This document shows positions 1 through 13,439 of a stretch of DNA of 64,000 nt, piece after piece; the stretch's first letter is position 1; every line of letters starts with the position of its first letter. The position numbers and the translations under genes were made by a program. The stretch spans positions 150,879,092 through 150,943,091 of the forward strand of contig CM043943.1 of NCBI GenBank assembly GCA_014529385.2. Direction: 5' to 3'. Source of the DNA: Adiantum capillus-veneris (lineage: Eukaryota > Streptophyta > Polypodiopsida > Polypodiales > Pteridaceae). The notes below the pieces were generated by a model. The model ran no database searches. It saw nothing but the letters and a program-made list of their open reading frames with translations, and was not told the origin of the DNA.

Positions 1-154
1 TTGTGAGTATTAAATGTTATAGTTTTAGTCTAAGATCCACCATTCAAAAACTCAAGTAATTTACTATTTACATTCAAACCTTGAATGCTTGAGATAAAAA
101 ATACAAACTCAATCAATACTATATAAAGCAAAATCTAACATTAAGAGTATCAAA

Positions 155-2850
155 TCAGTAACAAGAAACACTAACATGCACAAGAAACTCAAAACATACG
201 TGTCTCCATTTCCAAAAAGTCCTCCATTGACAGAGGATGTTGTTGTTGTTGTTCTTCTTCTCTTTGTGGAGAGCACTCCTCTGTAACAGGCACAATGTCG
301 CTGATTGCGAAGTGGATTGTTGAAGTCCAGCCCATTTTTCTATATCTTCATGAGACTTAACAAAGTCTAGCAGCATGGTCTCCACGTTTTTTGCCTCCTC
401 CACACTATCAATTAAGCAGATAACTTCTTTTTTCTGTTGTATTCCTTCTTGTGCAACCAAGGAGCCATCACCAAAAACATCAACAAGCTTGCGGTCTTCA
501 AAACAATATGTACGAATGTAGTGCTTGACCAAAGCTCTTTTTTTGGCCTCCAAATATTGCAAATCTGACATATCGTTATCTGCTACTTGAAGAAGAGAAC
601 AATCAATTGGCATGGGATGTTCCTCTGATCTTCTTCTCAGGTCTTCAAATGCATTGCCTTGTCCCAAGAAGGCAATAACTGTTAGGAATTGAATTGCTCC
701 TTTGCAAGGAGCTGATGGAAAGTGATGCAATGCACCACAACAATGGTAGCTCAGATTATCTCCCATGGCGTGAAAGGCACATTGCAATTTTGTGAAGTTA
801 GTGAAATCCACAAATGCAAGAAAGACAAATCCAGGATCTGTTGACCCTCCAGCAATAGCCAAGATCCCATCCAAAGCATTGTTAAATGTCTCCTCACTCC
901 ACTTCAAATTGCCTCCAACGTTTTTTGTCATATCTAAAACACATAAGCCAATAGGCACTTTATTATTGAAGTGGCGCATCAAGTAGAGATTGCCTTCCAT
1001 TTGTAGGCTCACCACATAGATTGACCATGGCAAATCTCTAGGCTCAGTTTTCTCCTTTTGAAGGTGAATTGCCCATTGCATGTATTTTATTGCTCCATCT
1101 GGAAAAGCCATTTTCTTTGTTCCACGCGTCAAACTAGATTTGATCCATTCCTCGCATAGCATTAAAATTGTTTTATAAACAACATCATTGATGTTATACA
1201 TTTTGACCACCTCCTCCCAGTCTTTACATGGTGAAGACTCATTCAAATTGTTGAAGCCTTCAAGAAGTGCATCTTGAATCAATTTGTCTTGCTTCAACTG
1301 CTTGATTCGATCATACATGTCAGTTGCATCACCATCCTTTGCACTCTTTGACAGTAAAATCTTCTCATCTCTAATCTCTTCTTGAATAGTCTTTACCTCT
1401 GATTCCTCAAGGCCACAAAGGTATCTAAATACAGTTGTTGGGGGTTTCTTATTCTCCTCTTCTAGATTTTCAATGATTTCTATCCAGCAATCATAAACTA
1501 AATCAGAGTACGTGACCATGTGTGCCTGTTTAGCAATCCAACTTGCTGCTGCACTCATTCTTGCCAATCGAAGAAAAGCCTAAAAAGAAATAGAGAAATA
1601 ATTAAACTATTGAGCAAGATTTGTTAATTAAACACTATCAAAAAGACAAAGAAAATAACTTACATCCCATCCGGCACGAGATGCATGTCCCTCTGCAATT
1701 CCACTTGCTGCCTTTGGTGGTCGTCCTGAGAAGATCCATTGACTCCGTAAATGTCTCAATATTTGGCTGTAAGGTTGCTTGACATACAATGCCTGAGCCT
1801 CCTCATTTGCAATGGCAGATATAGCAGTTGCAACAAATGGAGGAGCATTCACAACAATGCGAGCCTTTCTAAATTTATACACGCTAATCAGTCTTTCAAA
1901 GATCTCTTTGTTGTTTTGTTCATTGTGAAGCAAAACTTTTGCAGCATAGATTGAATGCTGCCCATCAAGAATCCAATAATGATAATCTTTAATTTTTTGC
2001 TCCTCTACCTCTTCTACTGCCAAAGGAGTCCCCTTCTTTGATTTTGCATTTCGAACAGGCATCAAATATGCACATGCTGCAGGCTTGGTCGTACTCCGTG
2101 AAAATCCAAATAACACACTTTCAGCGTGTTTTTTATCCATAATACGTGCATTATAGTGATCAGGAGCAAGCCAACAATTTTGAATAGGGATATCAAATTC
2201 CCTATATTGGAAAGGAAAATAATTTATGTACTTATTCATTCCACCTGTATCTTTTTCTTGTCCTTTCATGGCCTCAGCTTCTAAAACATCTGGATCCACA
2301 ATTCTCATCTTTGACATTGAACCCTCTGTTGATGAGGATGCCAAAGATGCCTTGTCTACATCCAAAATGGAACTAGTTCGCTTAGCTGCTACTTTTGCAC
2401 TTTTGCTTGCTTCTTTGTGGATGGTGGTCGTGAAGCTTTCACCTTTTTTCGTTGTAGTGTGGCAATGATGGAGCTTTGAAGTTGATCTGCTGTGATGTTT
2501 GGATTTGATTCTGCAAACTTCCATCCTCGAGAAAACATTGTCTCTTCTTTGTTTCTAGACATGCGCTCCAATGCATATGCTCCTGGAGATAGTTGAAATT
2601 CTAGATTCATTGGAACTAGAATGTCAATGCATTCCACCTCCGGATGACTATCAACTACAGAGACAGATGCTTCCACAACTTGTCCAACATCTTCAAACAA
2701 GCTGTCATTCTCCTTTTTGGCAATAAATAGATGCACCTTATGAAATTGTGCACCCTCTATACCATGTATGTCCAAATACCATTTCCTAAGATCATTGCAA
2801 GTATAGTCAACTGAGACAGCAACCCTTGCAACCTGTTTTTTTGGAGCCAT
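155..2850 (-). pseudogene. DGQHR/ParB-like motif protein, 3' part of a gene (one frameshift)
   Basis: Minus-strand gene starting at ATG 2850, six bases after a good 3' splice site (TTTGTTTCAG), so a 5' UTR intron is likely. The first block (2850-2389) continues in another frame (2524-1664). The shift falls in an A-rich stretch near 2400 and looks like a one-base indel. A canonical intron (1663-1580, GTAAGT...TTTTTAG) joins RAGWD to AFLRLARMS in frame. The exon to 155 probably ends at a GTATGT donor near 190, so the gene continues off the window. The motif YWILDGQHSIYAAK resembles the DGQHR/ParB/sulfiredoxin-like nucleotide-binding motif; its function in plants is unknown to me. The second half contains helical sequence and a segment with several Cys and His residues. 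No transposase motif was seen. It could be a host gene or cargo of another large element. The motif is clear, the function is not. Confidence 0.5.
1580..1663 (-). other. Spliceosomal intron in the DGQHR-motif gene
   Basis: On the minus strand the exon ends GGATGGGAT followed by GTAAGTTATT, and the next exon follows TTTCTTTTTAG. Removing these 84 bases keeps the reading frame open (GWD then AFLRLARM). This is one of the cleanest splice pairs in the window and supports a eukaryotic nuclear origin. Confidence 0.75.
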
Positions 2851-2926
2851 CTTTCCTGAAACAAAAAAAACCAAATGTTATTTTAGCATATACTTTTTTG
2901 TAATGAATTAAGTTTGTGTGAATACA

Positions 2927-5900
2927 AGGTCCACCACTTGTTCAAGCTAGATCTAAGCAAGTATACATAGTAATCTTTTAAGCTAGTAAACTAAGGGAAG
3001 GGAGAAGTAAGGTCCACCACTTGTCCAAGCTCAGCTCTAGACAACATGGAGAGATTCGAGGTCTACTAATTGTCTAATATAGGCTAACTATATTGAAACA
3101 TAGAGAGAAGCAAAGGTCCACCACTTGTCCAATCTAGGGTCCATTGAAACATGGAGAGAAGGATGCTCCACCATTTGTCCAAAATAGGCTCCATTGAAAC
3201 ATGAAGAGAAGCAATATGCACCATGTCTTCGAGATGCTAGGCTCCATTGAAATACCTTAAACCCACGATATTTTGTATATGTGGGGTTTAAATTCAAGGT
3301 CCACCACTTGTCCAACCTATTATCCCTAGTAGCATGAGTGGTTTGGTCTCAAGATTCACCACTTTTCCACTCTATGTCATTATATTAAGAAGATCTGGGT
3401 GTTAAGGTCCACCACTTGTCCAACCTATAAGGCTATATCTAAAATGGTATTATTTACCACCACTTGGAATGCACATGATAGGTTTTACATAGGGGTCTGG
3501 TTCCAAGGTCCACCACTTGTCCAAGCTAACTCTATTGAAACATAGAGAGAATCAAAGGTCCACCACTTGTCCAAGCTAGGCTCCATTGAAACATGGAGAG
3601 AAGGATGCTCCACCATTTGTCCAAGCCAGGTTCGATTGAAACATGAAGAGAAGCAAGCTGCACCATGTCTCCAAAATGCTAGGCTCCATTGAAATATCTT
3701 AAACCCATGATATTTCGTACATGGGGGGTTTACATTCAAGGTCCACCACTTGTCCAACCTATTATCACTAGTAGCATGAGTGGTTTGATCTCAAGATTCA
3801 CCACTTTTCCACTCTATGTCATTATATTAAGAAGATCTGGGTGTTAAGGTCCACCACTTGTCCAACCTATAAGGCTATATCTTAAAGGGTATTCTTTCTG
3901 ACCACTTGGAATGACCATGATAGGTTTTACATGGGGGTTTGGTTCCAAGGTCCACCACTTGTCCAAGCTAACTCTATTGAAACATAGAGAGAAGCAAAGG
4001 TCCACCACTTGTCCAAGCTAGGGTCCATTGAAACATGGAGAGAAGGATGCTCCACCATTTGTCCAAGATAGGCTCCATTGAAACATGAAGAGAAGCAAGC
4101 TGCACCATGTCTCCAAGATGCTAAGATCCATTGAAATACCTTACAACCCACGATATTTTGTACATGGGGAGTTTACATTCAAGGTCCACCACTTGTCCAA
4201 CCTATTATCTCTAGTAGCATGAGTGGTTTGGTCTCAAGATTCACCACTTTTCCACTCTATGTCATTACGTTAAGAAGATCTGTGTGTTAAGGTCGACCAC
4301 TTGTCCAACCTATAAGGGTATATCTTAAAGGGTATTATTTCTCACCACTTGAAATGTCCATGATATGTTTTACATGGGGGTTTGGTTCCAAGGTCCACCA
4401 CTTGTCCAAGCTAACTCTATTGAAACATAGAGAGAAACAAAGGTCCACCACTTGTCCAAGCTAGGCTCCATTGAAACATGGAGAGAAGGATGCTCTACAT
4501 TTGTCGAAGCTAACTCTATTGAAACATGGGGGGTTTACATTCAAGGTCCACCACTTTTCCAACCTATTAACGCTAGTAGCATGAGTGGTTTGGTCTCAAG
4601 ATTCACCACTTTTTCACTCTATGTCATTATATTAAGAATATTTGGGTGTTAAGGTCCACCACTTGTCCAACCTATAAGGCTATATCTTAAGGGTTATTCT
4701 TTCTCACCACTTGGAGTGACCATGCATAGGTTTTACATGGGGGTTTGGTTCCAAGGTCCACCACTTGTCCAAGATAACTCTATTGAAACATAGAGAGAAG
4801 CAAAGGTCCACCACTTGTCCAAGCTAGGGTCCATTGAAACATGGAGAGAAGGATGCTCCACCATTTGTCCAAGATACGCTCCATTGAAACATGAAGAGAA
4901 GCAAGCTACACCATGTCTCCAAGATGCTAGGCTCCATTGAAATACCTTAAACCCATGATATTTCGTACATGGGGGGTTTACATTCAAGGTCCACCACTTG
5001 TCCAACCTATTATCTCTAGTAGCATGAGTGGTTTGGTCTCAAGATTCACCACTTTTTCACTCTATGTCATTATATTAAGAATATCTGGGTGCTAAGGTCC
5101 ACCACTTGTCCAACCTATAAGGCTATATCTTAAACTTTATTCTTTCTCACCACTTGGAGTTACCATGATAGGTTTTACATGGGGTTTGGTTCCAAGGCCC
5201 ACCACTTGTCCAAGCTAACTCTATTGAAACATAGAGAGAAGCAAAGGTCCACCACTTGTCCAAGCTAGGCTCCATTGAAACATGGAGAGAAGGATGCTCC
5301 ACCATTTGTCCAAGATAGGCTCCATTGAAACATGAAGAGAAGCAAGCTGCACCATGTCTCCAAGATGCTAGGCTCCATTGAAATACCTTAAACCCATGAT
5401 ATTTCGTACATGGGGGTTTACATTCAAGGTCCACCACTTGTCCAACCTATTATCTCTAGTAGCATGAGTGGTTTGGTCTCAAGATTCACCACTTTTCCAC
5501 TCTATGTCATTATATTAAGAATATCTGGTTTTAAGGTCGACCACTTGTCCAACCTATAAGGCTAGATCTTAAAGGGTATTATTTCTCACCACTTGGAATG
5601 ACCATGATATGTTTTACATGGGGTTTGGTTTCAAGGTCCACCACTTGTCCAAGCTAACTCTATTGAAACATAGAGAGAAGCAAAGGTCCACCACTTGTCC
5701 AAGCTAGGCTCCATTGAAACATGGAGAGAAGGATGCTCCACCATTTGGAAGATAGGCTTCATTGAAACATGAAGAGAAGCAAGCTGCACCATGTCTCCAA
5801 GATGCTAGGCTCCATTGAAATACCTTAAACCCACGATATTTCGTACATGGGGGGTTACATTCAAGGTCCACCACTTGTCCAAGCTATTATCCTAGTAGCA

Positions 5901-8900
5901 TGAGTGGTTTGGTCTCAAGATTCACCACTTTTCCACTCTATGTCATTATATTAAGAAGATCTAGGTTTAAGGTCGACCACTTGTCCAACCTATAAGGCTA
6001 TATCTTAAAGGGTATTCTTTCTCACCACTTGGAATGACCATGATATGTTTTACATGGGGGTTTGGTTCCAAGGTCCACCACTTGTCCAAGCTAACTCTAT
6101 TGAAACATAGAGAGAAGCAAAGGTCCACCACTTGTCCAAGCTAGGCTCCATTGAAACATGGAGAGAAGGATGCTCCACCATTTGTCGAAGATAGGCTCCA
6201 TCGAAACATGAATAGAAGCAAGCTACACCATGTCTCCAAGATGCTAGGCTTCATCGAAATACCTTAAAAACACGATATTTTGTACATGGGGGGTTTACAT
6301 TCAAGGGCCACCACTTGTCCAAGCTATTATCGCTAGTAGCATGCGTGGTTTTATCTCAAGATTCACCACTTTTCCACTCTATGTCATTATATTAAGAATA
6401 TGTGGGTGTTAAGGTCCACCACTTGTCCAACCTATAAGTCTATATCTTAAAGGTTATTCTTTCTTACCACTTGGAGTGACCATGATAGGTTTTATATGGG
6501 GGTTTGGTTCCAAGCTCCACCACTTGTCCAAGCTAACTCTATTGAAACAGAGAGAGGAGCAAAGGTCCACCACTTTTTCAAGCTAGGCTCCATTGAAACA
6601 TAGAGAGAAGCAAAGGTCCACCACTTGTCCAAGCTAGGGTCCATTGAAACATGGAGAGAAGGATGCTCCACCATTTGTCCAAGATAGGGTCCATTGAAAC
6701 ATGAAGAGAAGCAAGGTGCACCATGTCTCCAAGATGCTAGGCTCCATCTAAATACCTTAAACCCACCATATTTCGTAGATGGGGGGTTTACATTCAAGGT
6801 CCACCACTTGTCCAACCTATAAGTCTATATCTTAAAGGTTATTCTTTCTTACCACTTGGAGTGACCATGATAGGTTTTATATGGGGGTTTGGTTCCAAGC
6901 TCCACCACTTGTCCAAGCTAACTCTATTGAAACATAGAGAGAAGCAAAGGTCCACCACTTGTCCAAGCTAGGCTCCATTGAAACATGGAGAGAAGGATGC
7001 TCCACCATTTGTCCAAGATAGGCTCCATTGAAACATGACGAGAAGCAAGATGCACCATGTCTCCAAGATGCTAAGCTCCAGCGAAAAACATTAAACCCAC
7101 GATATGTCGTAGATAAGGGGTTTACATTCAAGGTCCAACACTTGTCCAAGCTATTATTGGTAGTAGCCTGAGTGGTTTGGTCTCAAGATTCACCACTTTT
7201 CCACTCTATGTCATTATATTAAGAATATGTGGGTGTTAAGGTCCACCACTTGTACAACCTATAAGGCTACATCTTAAAGGTTATTCTTTCGTACCACTTG
7301 GAGTGACCATGATAGGTTTTACATGGGGGTTTGGTTCCAAGGTCCACCACTTGTCCAAGCTAGCTCTATTGAATCATAGAGAGAAGCAAAGGTCCACCAC
7401 TTGTCCAAGCTAGGCTCGATTGAAACATGGAGAGAAGGATGCTCCACCATTTGTCGAAGGTAACTCTATTGAAACATGGGGGGTTTACGTTCAAGGTCCA
7501 CCACTTGTCGAGGCTATTACTGCTAGTATAATGAGTGGTTTTGTCTTAAGATTCACCACTTTATCACTCTATGTCATTATATTAAGGATATCTGGGTGTT
7601 AAGGTCCACCACTTGTCCAACCTATAAGGCTATATCTTAAAGGTTATTCTTTCTCACGACTTGGAGTGACCATGATAGGTTTTACATTGGGGTTTGGTTC
7701 CAAGGTCCACCACTTGTCCAAGCTAACTCTATTGAAACATAGAGAGAGCAAAGGTCCACCACTTGTGCAAGCTAGGGTCCATTGAAACATGGAGAGAAGG
7801 ATGCTCCACCATTTGTCCAAGATAGGCTCCATTGAAACATGAAGAGAAGCAAGGTGCACCATGTCTCCAAGATGCTAGGCTCCATCTAAATACCTTAAAC
7901 CCACGATATTTCGTAGATGGGGGGTTTACATTCAAGGTCCACCACTTGTCCAACCTATTATCGCTAGTAGCATGAGTGGTTTGCTCTCAAGATTCACCAC
8001 TTTTCCACTCTATGCCATTATATTAAGAATATCTGGGTGTTAAGGTCCACCACTTGTCCAACCTATAAGGATATATCATTAAGGTTATTCTTTCTCACCA
8101 CTTGGAGTGAACTTGATAGATTTTACATGGGGGTTTGGTTCCAAGGTCCACCACTTGTCCAAGCTACCTCTATTGAAACCTAGAGAGAAACAAAGGTCCA
8201 CTACTTGTCCAAGCTAGGCTCCATTGAAAGATGGAGAGAACGATGCTCCACCATTTGTCCAAGCTAAATCTATTGAAACATGGGGGGTTTACGTTCAAGT
8301 TCCACCACTTGTCCAAGCTATTATCGCTAGTAGCATGAGTGGTTTTGTCTCAAGATTCACCACTTTTTCACTCTATGTCATTATATTAAGAATATTTGGG
8401 CGTTAAGGTCCACCACTTGTCCAACCTATAAGGCTATATTTTAAAGGTTATTCTTTCTCACCACTTGGAGTGACCATGATAGGTTTTACATGGGGGTTTG
8501 AGTTCCAAGGTCCACCACTTGTCCAAGCTAGGGTCCATTGAAACATGGAGAGAAGGATGCTCCACCATTTGTCCAAGATAGGCTCCATCGAAAAATGAAG
8601 AGAAGCAAGCTACACCATGTCTCCAAGATGCTAGGCTTCATCGAAATACCTTAAACCCAGGATATTTTGTACATGGGGGGTTTACATTCAAGGGCTGATA
8701 CTTGTCCAAGCTATTATCTCTAGTAGCATGAGTGGCTTTGTCTCAAGATTCACCACTTTTTCACTCTATGTCATTATATTAAGAATATGTGGGCGTTAAG
8801 GTCCACCACTTGTCCAACCTATAAGTCTATATCTTAAAGGTTATTCTTTCTTACCACTTGGAGTAACCATGATAGGTTTTACATGGGGGTTTGGTTCCAA

Positions 8901-11900
8901 GCTCCACCACTTGTCCAAGCTAACTCTATTGAAACCGAGAGAGAAGCAAAGGTCCACCACTTGTCCAAGCTAGGCTCCATTGAAACATGGAGAGAAGGAT
9001 GCTCCACCATTTGTCCAAGATAGGTTCCATTGAAACATGACGAGAAGCAAGCTGCACCATGTCTCCAAGATGCTAGGCTCCATCGACATACATTAAACCC
9101 ACGATATTTCGTAGATGAGGGGTTTACATTCAAGGTCCACCACTTGTCCAAGCTATTATTGCTAGTAGCCTGAGTGGTTTGGTCTCAAGATTCACCACTT
9201 TTATTAAGAATATGTGGGTGCTAAGGTCCACCACTTGTCCAACCTATAAGGATACATCTTAAAAGTTATTCTTTCTTACCACTTGGAGTGACCATGATAG
9301 GTTTTACATGGGGGTTTGGTTCCAAGGTCCACCACTTGTCCAAGCTAACTCTATTGAAACATAGAGAGAAACAAAGGTCCACCACTTGTCCAAGCTAGGG
9401 TCCATTGAAACATGGAGAGAAGGATGCTCCACCATTTGTTCAAGATAGGCTCCATTGAAACATGACGAGAAGCAAGCTGCACCATGTCTCCAAGATGCTA
9501 CGCTCCATCGAAATACATTAAACCCACGATATTTCGTAGATAAGGGGTTTACATTCAAGGTCCACCACTTGTCTAAGATATTATTTCTAGTAGCCTGAGT
9601 GGTTTGGTCTCAAGATTCACCACTTTTATTAAGAATATGTGGGTGTTAAGGGCCACCACTTGTCCAACCTATAAGGCTACATCTTAAAGGTTATTCTTTC
9701 TTCCCACTTGGAGTGACCATGATAGGTTTTACATGGGGGTTTTGTTCCAAGTTCCACCACTTGTCCAAGCTAACTCTATTGAAACATAGAGAGAAATAAA
9801 GGTCGACCACTTGTCCAAGCTAGGCTCCATTGAAACATGGAGAGAACGATGCTCCACCATTTGTCGAAGGTAAGTCTATTGAAACATGGGGGGTTTACGT
9901 TCAAGGTCCACCACTTGTCCAAGCTATTATCGCTAGTAGCATGAGTGGTTTTATCTGAAGATTCACCACTTTTTCACTCTATGTCATTATATTAAGAATA
10001 TTTGGGTATTAAGGTCCACCACTTGTCCAACCTATAAGGCTATATCTTAAAGGTTATTCTTTCTCACCACTTGGAGTGACCATGATAGGTTTTACATGGG
10101 GGTTTGGTTCCAAGGTCCACCACTTGTCCAAGCTAACTCTATTGAATCATAGAGATCAGCAAAGGTCCACCACTTGTCCAAGCTAGGCTCCATTGAAACA
10201 TGGAGAGAAGGATGCTCCACTATTTGTCCAAGATAGACTCCATTGAAACATGAAGAGAAGCAAGCTGCACCATGTTTCCAAGATGCTAGGTTTCATCGAA
10301 ATACCTTAAACCCACGATATTTTGTACATGGGGGGTTTACATTCAAGTACCACCACTTGTCCAAGCTATTATCGCTAGTAGCATGAGTGGTTTTGTCTCA
10401 AGATTCACCACTTTTCGACTCTATGTCATTATATTAAGAATATGTGGGTGTTAAGGTCCACCACTTGTCCAACCTATAAGTCTATATCTTAAAGGTTATT
10501 CTCTCTTACCACTTGGAGTGACCATGATAGGTTTTACATGGGGATTTGGTTCCAAGGTCCACCACTTGTCCAAGCTAACTCTATTGAAACAGAGAGAGAA
10601 GCAAAGGTCCACCACTTTTTCAAGCTAGGCTCCATTGCAACATGGAGAGAAGGATGCTCCACCATTTGTCCAAGATAGGCTCCATTGAAACATGACGAGA
10701 AGCAAGCTGCACCATGTCTCCAAGATGCTAGGCTCCATCGAAAAACATTAAACCCACGATATGTCGTAGATGAGGGGTTTACATTCAAGGTCCAACACTT
10801 GTCCAAGCTATTTTTGGTAGTAGCCTGAGTGGTTTGGTCTCAAGATTCACCACTTTTCCACTCTATGCCATTATATTAAGAATATCTGGGTGTTAAGGTC
10901 CACCACTTGTCCAACCTATAAGGATATATCATTAAGGTTATTCTTTCTCACCACTTGGAGTGACCATGATAGGTTTTACATGGGGGTTTGGTTCCAAGGT
11001 CCACCACTTGTCCAAGCTAACTCTATTGAAAAAAAGAGAGAAACAAACGTCCACCACTTGTCCAAGCTAGGCTCTATTGAAACATGGAGAGAACGATGCT
11101 CCACCATTTGTCGAAGCTAAGTCTATTGAAACATGGGGGGTTTAGGTTCAAGGTCCACCAGTTGTCCAAGATATTATCGCTAGTAGCATGAGTGGTTTTG
11201 TCTCAAGATTCACCACTTTTTCACTCTATGTCATTATATTAAGAATATTTGGGTGTTAAGGTCCACCACTTGTCCAACCTATAAGGCTATATCTTAAAGG
11301 TTATTCTTTCTCACCACTTGGAGTGACCATGATAGGTTTTACATGGGGGTTTGGTTCCAAGGTCCACCACTTGAATCATAGAGAGAAGCAAAGGTCCACC
11401 ACTTGTCCAAGCTAGGCTCCATTGAAACATGGAGAGAAGGATGCTCCACCATTTGTCCAAGATAGGCTCCATTGAAACATGAAGAGAAGCAAGCTGCACC
11501 ATGTCTCCAAGATGCTAGGCTCCATCAAAATACCTTAAACCCACGATATTTCGTAGATGGGGGGATTACTTTCAAGGTCCACCACTTGTCCAAGCTATTA
11601 TCGCTAGTAGCATGGTTTGGTCTCAAGATTCACCAGTTTTCCACTCTATGTCATTACATTAAGAATATGTTGGTGTTAAGGTCCACCACTTGTCCAACCT
11701 ATAAGGCTATATCTTAAATGATATTTTTTCTCACCACTTGGAATGTGCATGATATGTTTTACATGGGGTTTTGCTCCAAGGTCCACCACTTGTCCAAGCT
11801 AGATCTATTACATATATATTATACATACAATATTCAACTAGATTCCCTACCTATCATGTCCAGTAGCATGGATGCTGTAGCTTTAAGGTCCACCACTTGT

Positions 11901-11920
11901 CCAACCTATACTCTCTTATG
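2927..11920. repeat. Satellite I: tandem units of about 440 bp with a GGTCCACCACTTGTCC box
   Basis: About 9 kb of head-to-tail units. The landmark GGTTCCAAGGTCCACCAC recurs near 3505, 3945, 4384, 4746, 5190, 5629, 6068, 6506, 6893, 7332, 7697 and 8146 and on to about 11,360. Spacings cluster at about 437-447 and about 362-387 bp, so a shorter variant with an internal deletion is interspersed. Each unit holds several copies of the 16-base box or close variants (TCCACCATTTGTCC, GCACCATGTCTCC, TCACCACTTTTCC). These sit on about 50 bp subunits ending in CATTGAAACATGGAGAGAA-like sequence, which suggests the unit grew from a shorter monomer. Minus-strand ORFs of 75-107 codons recur because the unit happens to be open in that frame. 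They lack codon-level signs of a gene and are not annotated. Confidence 0.95.
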
Positions 11921-13049
11921 TAAGGGAGATCTCGCTATAAATTCAAAACCTTCCCGCCTAAATTTAAAATTCAAAATCTGATTGCCTAAATTTAAAATAT
12001 CCCTCCCAAATTTCAAATATCCCGCCTAAATTTTAAAATATTCCATCCAAATTTTAAAATTCAAACATTTTTATAAAAATTTAAATTTTACCACTTAAAT
12101 TTAAAATATTCCACGCAAAATTGATTTTAAATTCAAGTTTATCACAAAAAGATATCATTATACCACCTAAATTCAAATATGCAAACCTCAAATCATTATA
12201 TTGTACATAAATTCAAACAAATTCAAATTAACAAGCCTAAACTGATATTAGTTTCCATAGATATGAATTTATCACACCTAAATTATGTCACCATGTTAGA
12301 GAGAGTGGTTAGAGAATTTGAACAAGGTCCACCACTTGTCCAACCTAGATACCAAGAAGGATTGAGTGTACAAGGTATTGTTTGGAGGTCCTTATAGTCC
12401 ACTGGTCTCAAGGTCCACCACTTGTGGTAAGGGTCACCAAAAAGTGTATATATTCATCCAAAGAAATACACGTATTTTTGGTCTACATGTCCTAGTTTCA
12501 ACCATTTATGTCCATTAGGTGTATCACTAAACAACACTACTATTTTTAAACTACGTATCTCTGTCTTTTGACGAGAGAGTGTGTGTGCAAGAAGAGTTAC
12601 AGAGAACCATCTTCTCTATATGGAGAAAGACAGAGAGTGAGAGAAAGAGAAATACCTGTTTTTTCTCTATTCGTGAGGTGTGCAATGTCTCCTGAAAAGA
12701 AGCTATGCCCGATCTTGCCCTTCTGGAAAGCGTTGCGTACGCTGCTGTTTCTTTATCTCGTGCGCGAACTTTCAATCCTGTGCGCTCCACCTGTGTGTTG
12801 TGTACGATGCCGGGCTTGCTCCTCTACGTGCGCATATACTCCAACTGTGTGCGATCCGTGTGCGCTTTCTTTGTGTTTTCTGCTCGCCTGCTTTCTCTGT
12901 GTGCGTTGCTCGTGCGCTCTCTGTGTGCCTAATCTTGATAGGGTGTATTAGAATGCCACGTATGCTACAAGTCCATGTTTTATCATAGGATTAAAAAAAA
13001 CAAAAGCAATATAAAACATTAACCAATTCACACAGCCAAAATTAAAGAA
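11921..13049. other. Non-coding interval with AT-rich degenerate repeats and stray satellite boxes
   Basis: No convincing gene. From 11,960 to 12,200 there are degenerate AT-rich repeats of the type CCTAAATTTAAAATATCCC. Isolated copies of the satellite box occur at about 12,326 and 12,412, outside any tandem context. Short Cys-rich ORFs at 12,568-12,988 overlap in several frames and look like chance products of a TGTG-rich stretch. Confidence 0.6.
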
Positions 13050-13059
13050 ATCATGGTTG

Positions 13060-13290
13060 AAAATAGAGAGCCCCTTGACCCCGCTCGGGGCGCCGCCCCT
13101 TGACCCCGCCTGGGGCGCTTCCCCAGGACCCCGCCCGGAACAATATCCCAAAATCAGCCTCCCAAGCCGCGCCATCGAGAGCGCTTTATTCCACATCCCC
13201 ATCAAGAGCGCTACCCCCAAACCTCACGTGGAAGTGCTGCCTTGTCACCCCATTGTGGCATTGCCCTAAGACCCCGCATCTGGAGTGCTA
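13060..13290. repeat. GC-rich short tandem repeat (GGGGCGC...CCTTGACCCCGC type)
   Basis: Two to three imperfect copies of a unit of about 28 bases with CCCTTGACCCCGC and GGGGCGCTTCCCC, followed by related degenerate text (AGAGCGCT, GGAGTGCT) to about 13,290. Base composition contrasts sharply with the AT-rich flanks, so this is probably a fragment of another repeat family. No coding function is evident. Confidence 0.5.
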
Positions 13291-13439
13291 AATGGGAACA
13301 TTCTTCATTAGTGAAATTTTGAACATAAATTATATTTAGCATATACTTAAATATAATACAAATATTAACATATTAACTATACTACTAATTTACTATAGCA
13401 GTTCTAGATTATGTCCCATACTATATTTAAGGTGCCAAA

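Noticed and set aside
2389-2850. MAPKKQVARV start of the DGQHR gene as a third H3-like tail
   Set aside because: Only a loose resemblance; no ARTK and no histone fold follows.
3088-11502. A series of minus-strand ORFs of 60-107 codons starting MDKWWTLNVNP...
   Set aside because: They follow the satellite unit, contain the reverse of the box (DKWWT or WTSGG according to frame), and break freely by indels in many units.
2927-11920. CRISPR-like array
   Set aside because: Regular repeats with variable text superficially fit, but spacers are themselves repeated, units are long, and the DNA is eukaryotic.
12568-12988. Cys-rich small proteins in three overlapping plus frames
   Set aside because: TGTG-rich low-complexity text; no conserved frame, start context or partner elsewhere in the window.
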